This document shows positions 30,884 to 32,257 of a stretch of DNA of 32,257 bases, piece by piece (positions within the stretch are counted from its first letter, which is position 1; every line of letters begins with the position of its first letter). The notes beneath the pieces were generated by a model that did no database searches, was not told the origin of the DNA, and was given only the letters and a program-made list of their open reading frames with translations. This DNA comes from an uncultured Eubacteriales bacterium. Its GTDB lineage: Bacteria > Bacillota > Clostridia > Christensenellales > CAG-138. The stretch covers positions 1 through 32,257 of the forward strand of contig CACXMS010000022.1 of NCBI GenBank assembly GCA_902768795.1, in the 5' to 3' direction. A program made the position numbers and the translations under genes.

Positions 30884-32257
30884 CGTTCATCCTCCGGGAT
30901 AATCAATGTTTTCGGGTCGATGCGCAGCGCCTTTTCCTCGATGCGGTCCTTGCCGTATTCGATGTAGTCGACGTGGTTCAGGTTCTGATACGGCGTCGGC
31001 GCTTCGTCGAGCGCATGCTTTTTGCCGCCGTACCGCACGACGGTCACGTGCTCGAGCTGCGGCACGAAGGCAATTTCCTTTGCGTTCAGCAGCAGGTCCG
31101 CGTGCGAGCGGCTCGTATAGCAATAAAGGTATTGATCGGTCAGTTCAAACGAATCGATCTGCGCGTTCGAGCGATACCGTTCGCCGCTTCTCGGCACGTT
31201 TCCGACCGTTGCGTAAAAGTCCCGGATACGGTATTCCCGGCTGAGATCCTTGCCGTCGATCTCGACCCGGCCGAGGTTCAGCGCATTGTAAAGATAGTAT
31301 TTCTGCTCCGCGGTCCAGCTGTCCGGATAGTGGACGTGCAGCGTGAACATCACGCCATAGTCCCATACCTCAAACCGGTCGAGCGTGACCGTCAGCTCCG
31401 AAAAATCAAGCGTGACGTTTTCCAGCGTTCCGTAGACCGGATATTCGCCTTCTTTGTCGAAGTATCCGTCCGCTACGATCCGGTCGATATCTTTCTTATA
31501 AAAAGTTGCAGTGTAATACAGCGGCTGCTTTTGGGGAAGAACGGCAGGTTCGGTTCCGGCGCAAAGCGGCGCGAGCACAACCGTAATTGCGCGCTCCGGG
31601 AGCGTTTCGCGGTCGATCGATCCGGGATGCCGACGACCGTTCAGCGTCGTATAGATGATACCGCCTTCATAGGGACGGGAGAAATTGGTTTCGGCATACC
31701 GCACGATAGAATCCGCATACGGAAGAACGGTCAGCGTTTCATGCGCCGCAAGCGTATGAACGTTGACGGATCCGGAGGCAAGGGTAACCGTATAAGCGTC
31801 GCAGCGCTCATCCCTGCAATGCCCGGGGGCAATGCTCTTTCGGACGACGCGAAAATCGGTCGCCTTTCCGTCAAGCAGTACGGACAGGTTCAACCAGAAC
31901 CAGCACATGTTCTGACTTTCCGTTTTACCCCATTCCGCCGGGTGCTGAACGGAGAGCGTCAGCGTTGTGCCGGTTTCATCCGAAACAAGTTCGGTCAGGG
32001 TGAGGCCCAGTTTCGCAAAATCAAGGGTTGTATTGCGGTAGGTCGTTTCATAGTCCCCCTCGGGATTGATTTTGTTCCAATCAAAAGTACGAAGCGTAAC
32101 CGTATGAAGAAGCTCGCCCGTATACGCGCCGTTCTCAAGCGGAGCGGACAGCAGATTGCCGTTCGAAGGCACGGGAGCGGGGGAGGGCGAAGGCGATACC
32201 TTGTCCGCAGAAGACGGCGATGCGGTCGGCAAAACAGAAAGGGAAACCGTAACCGGT
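30880..32257 (-). CDS. Extracytoplasmic protein with a duplicated domain (5' end outside window)
   Basis: The frame is open to the right edge, so the N-terminus (probably a membrane helix or signal) is missing. The visible part starts with a Ser/Pro/Thr-rich linker (TASPSS, SPSPSPAPVPSNG). Two related domains follow: one containing NTTLDFAKLGLTLTEL, SVQHPAEWG and LNLSVLLDGK, the other NVTLDFSELTVTLDRF, HVHYPDSW and LNLGRVEIDGK. The shared spacing indicates an internal duplication of an immunoglobulin-like beta domain. The layout, linker plus beta domains, resembles the outside part of DUF4179-type anti-sigma factors in Clostridia, but the cytoplasmic half cannot be seen. Its stop overlaps the start of the lipoprotein gene (ATGA). 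Confidence 0.7.
   Translation of the reverse strand, partial: PVTVSLSVLPTASPSSADKVSPSPSPAPVPSNGNLLSAPLENGAYTGELLHTVTLRTFDWNKINPEGDYETTYRNTTLDFAKLGLTLTELVSDETGTTLTLSVQHPAEWGKTESQNMCWFWLNLSVLLDGKATDFRVVRKSIAPGHCRDERCDAYTVTLASGSVNVHTLAAHETLTVLPYADSIVRYAETNFSRPYEGGIIYTTLNGRRHPGSIDRETLPERAITVVLAPLCAGTEPAVLPQKQPLYYTATFYKKDIDRIVADGYFDKEGEYPVYGTLENVTLDFSELTVTLDRFEVWDYGVMFTLHVHYPDSWTAEQKYYLYNALNLGRVEIDGKDLSREYRIRDFYATVGNVPRSGERYRSNAQIDSFELTDQYLYCYTSRSHADLLLNAKEIAFVPQLEHVTVVRYGGKKHALDEAPTPYQNLNHVDYIEYGKDRIEEKALRIDPKTLIIPEDER

Noticed and set aside
1..32257. CRISPR array, prophage, integrase or insertion sequence
   Set aside because: No evenly spaced direct repeats of CRISPR type and no transposase, integrase or phage structural protein were seen on either strand.

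Overview
The window looks like a chromosome segment of an anaerobic, spore-forming member of the Clostridia with a fairly high GC content. The evidence is a sporulation protease (SpoIVB), a Rnf complex in the clostridial gene order C-D-G-E-A-B, a short-form alanyl-tRNA synthetase, purine-breakdown genes and Shine-Dalgarno/sigma-A style signals throughout. No phage, transposase, CRISPR array or plasmid gene was found. Genus cannot be assigned from the sequence alone.

Layout. 1-3.7 kb: tail of a small protein, meso-diaminopimelate dehydrogenase (minus strand), SpoIVB peptidase and an L,D-transpeptidase lipoprotein. 3.7-12.9 kb: one long plus-strand operon, rnfC - rnfD/rnfG (a single fused gene) - rnfE - rnfA - rnfB - nrfA - resB - ccsA - small P-loop kinase. 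12.9-16.7 kb: putP-like sodium symporter diverging from a lysR regulator, then alaA. 16.7-24.6 kb: two divergent groups for purine catabolism, the three-subunit molybdenum hydroxylase (minus) and hydA-mocA-guaD (plus), then a small membrane protein. 24.6-25.4 kb: tRNA-Val, a probable 6S RNA, tRNA-Gln, then strong hairpins and gene debris. 25.4-27 kb: Nudix hydrolase and an unassigned radical SAM protein. 27-32.3 kb (minus): two exported proteins of unknown function, a broken alaS and a DUF695/RraB-like protein.

The most interesting system is the Rnf-NrfA-CcsBA operon. Rnf oxidises ferredoxin, reduces NAD and pumps ions. Here its genes run without a terminator or new promoter into a pentahaem cytochrome c nitrite reductase with all catalytic residues, followed by the ResB/CcsA haem-attachment pair needed to mature it. 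No quinol dehydrogenase (NrfH or NrfBCD) is present. NrfA carries a hydrophobic N-terminal helix, so the arrangement suggests that Rnf, through the outward-facing flavin of its RnfG part, could pass electrons directly to NrfA. This would parallel the Rnf-linked multihaem cytochrome MmcA of Methanosarcina acetivorans. The Rnf genes are themselves unusual because RnfD and RnfG form one polypeptide.

The purine block gives a coherent route: GuaD makes xanthine from guanine, the molybdenum hydroxylase acts on purines, MocA makes its cytosine-dinucleotide cofactor, and HydA opens a cyclic amide ring. Reducing power from such fermentation could feed the Rnf complex upstream, but that link is inference.
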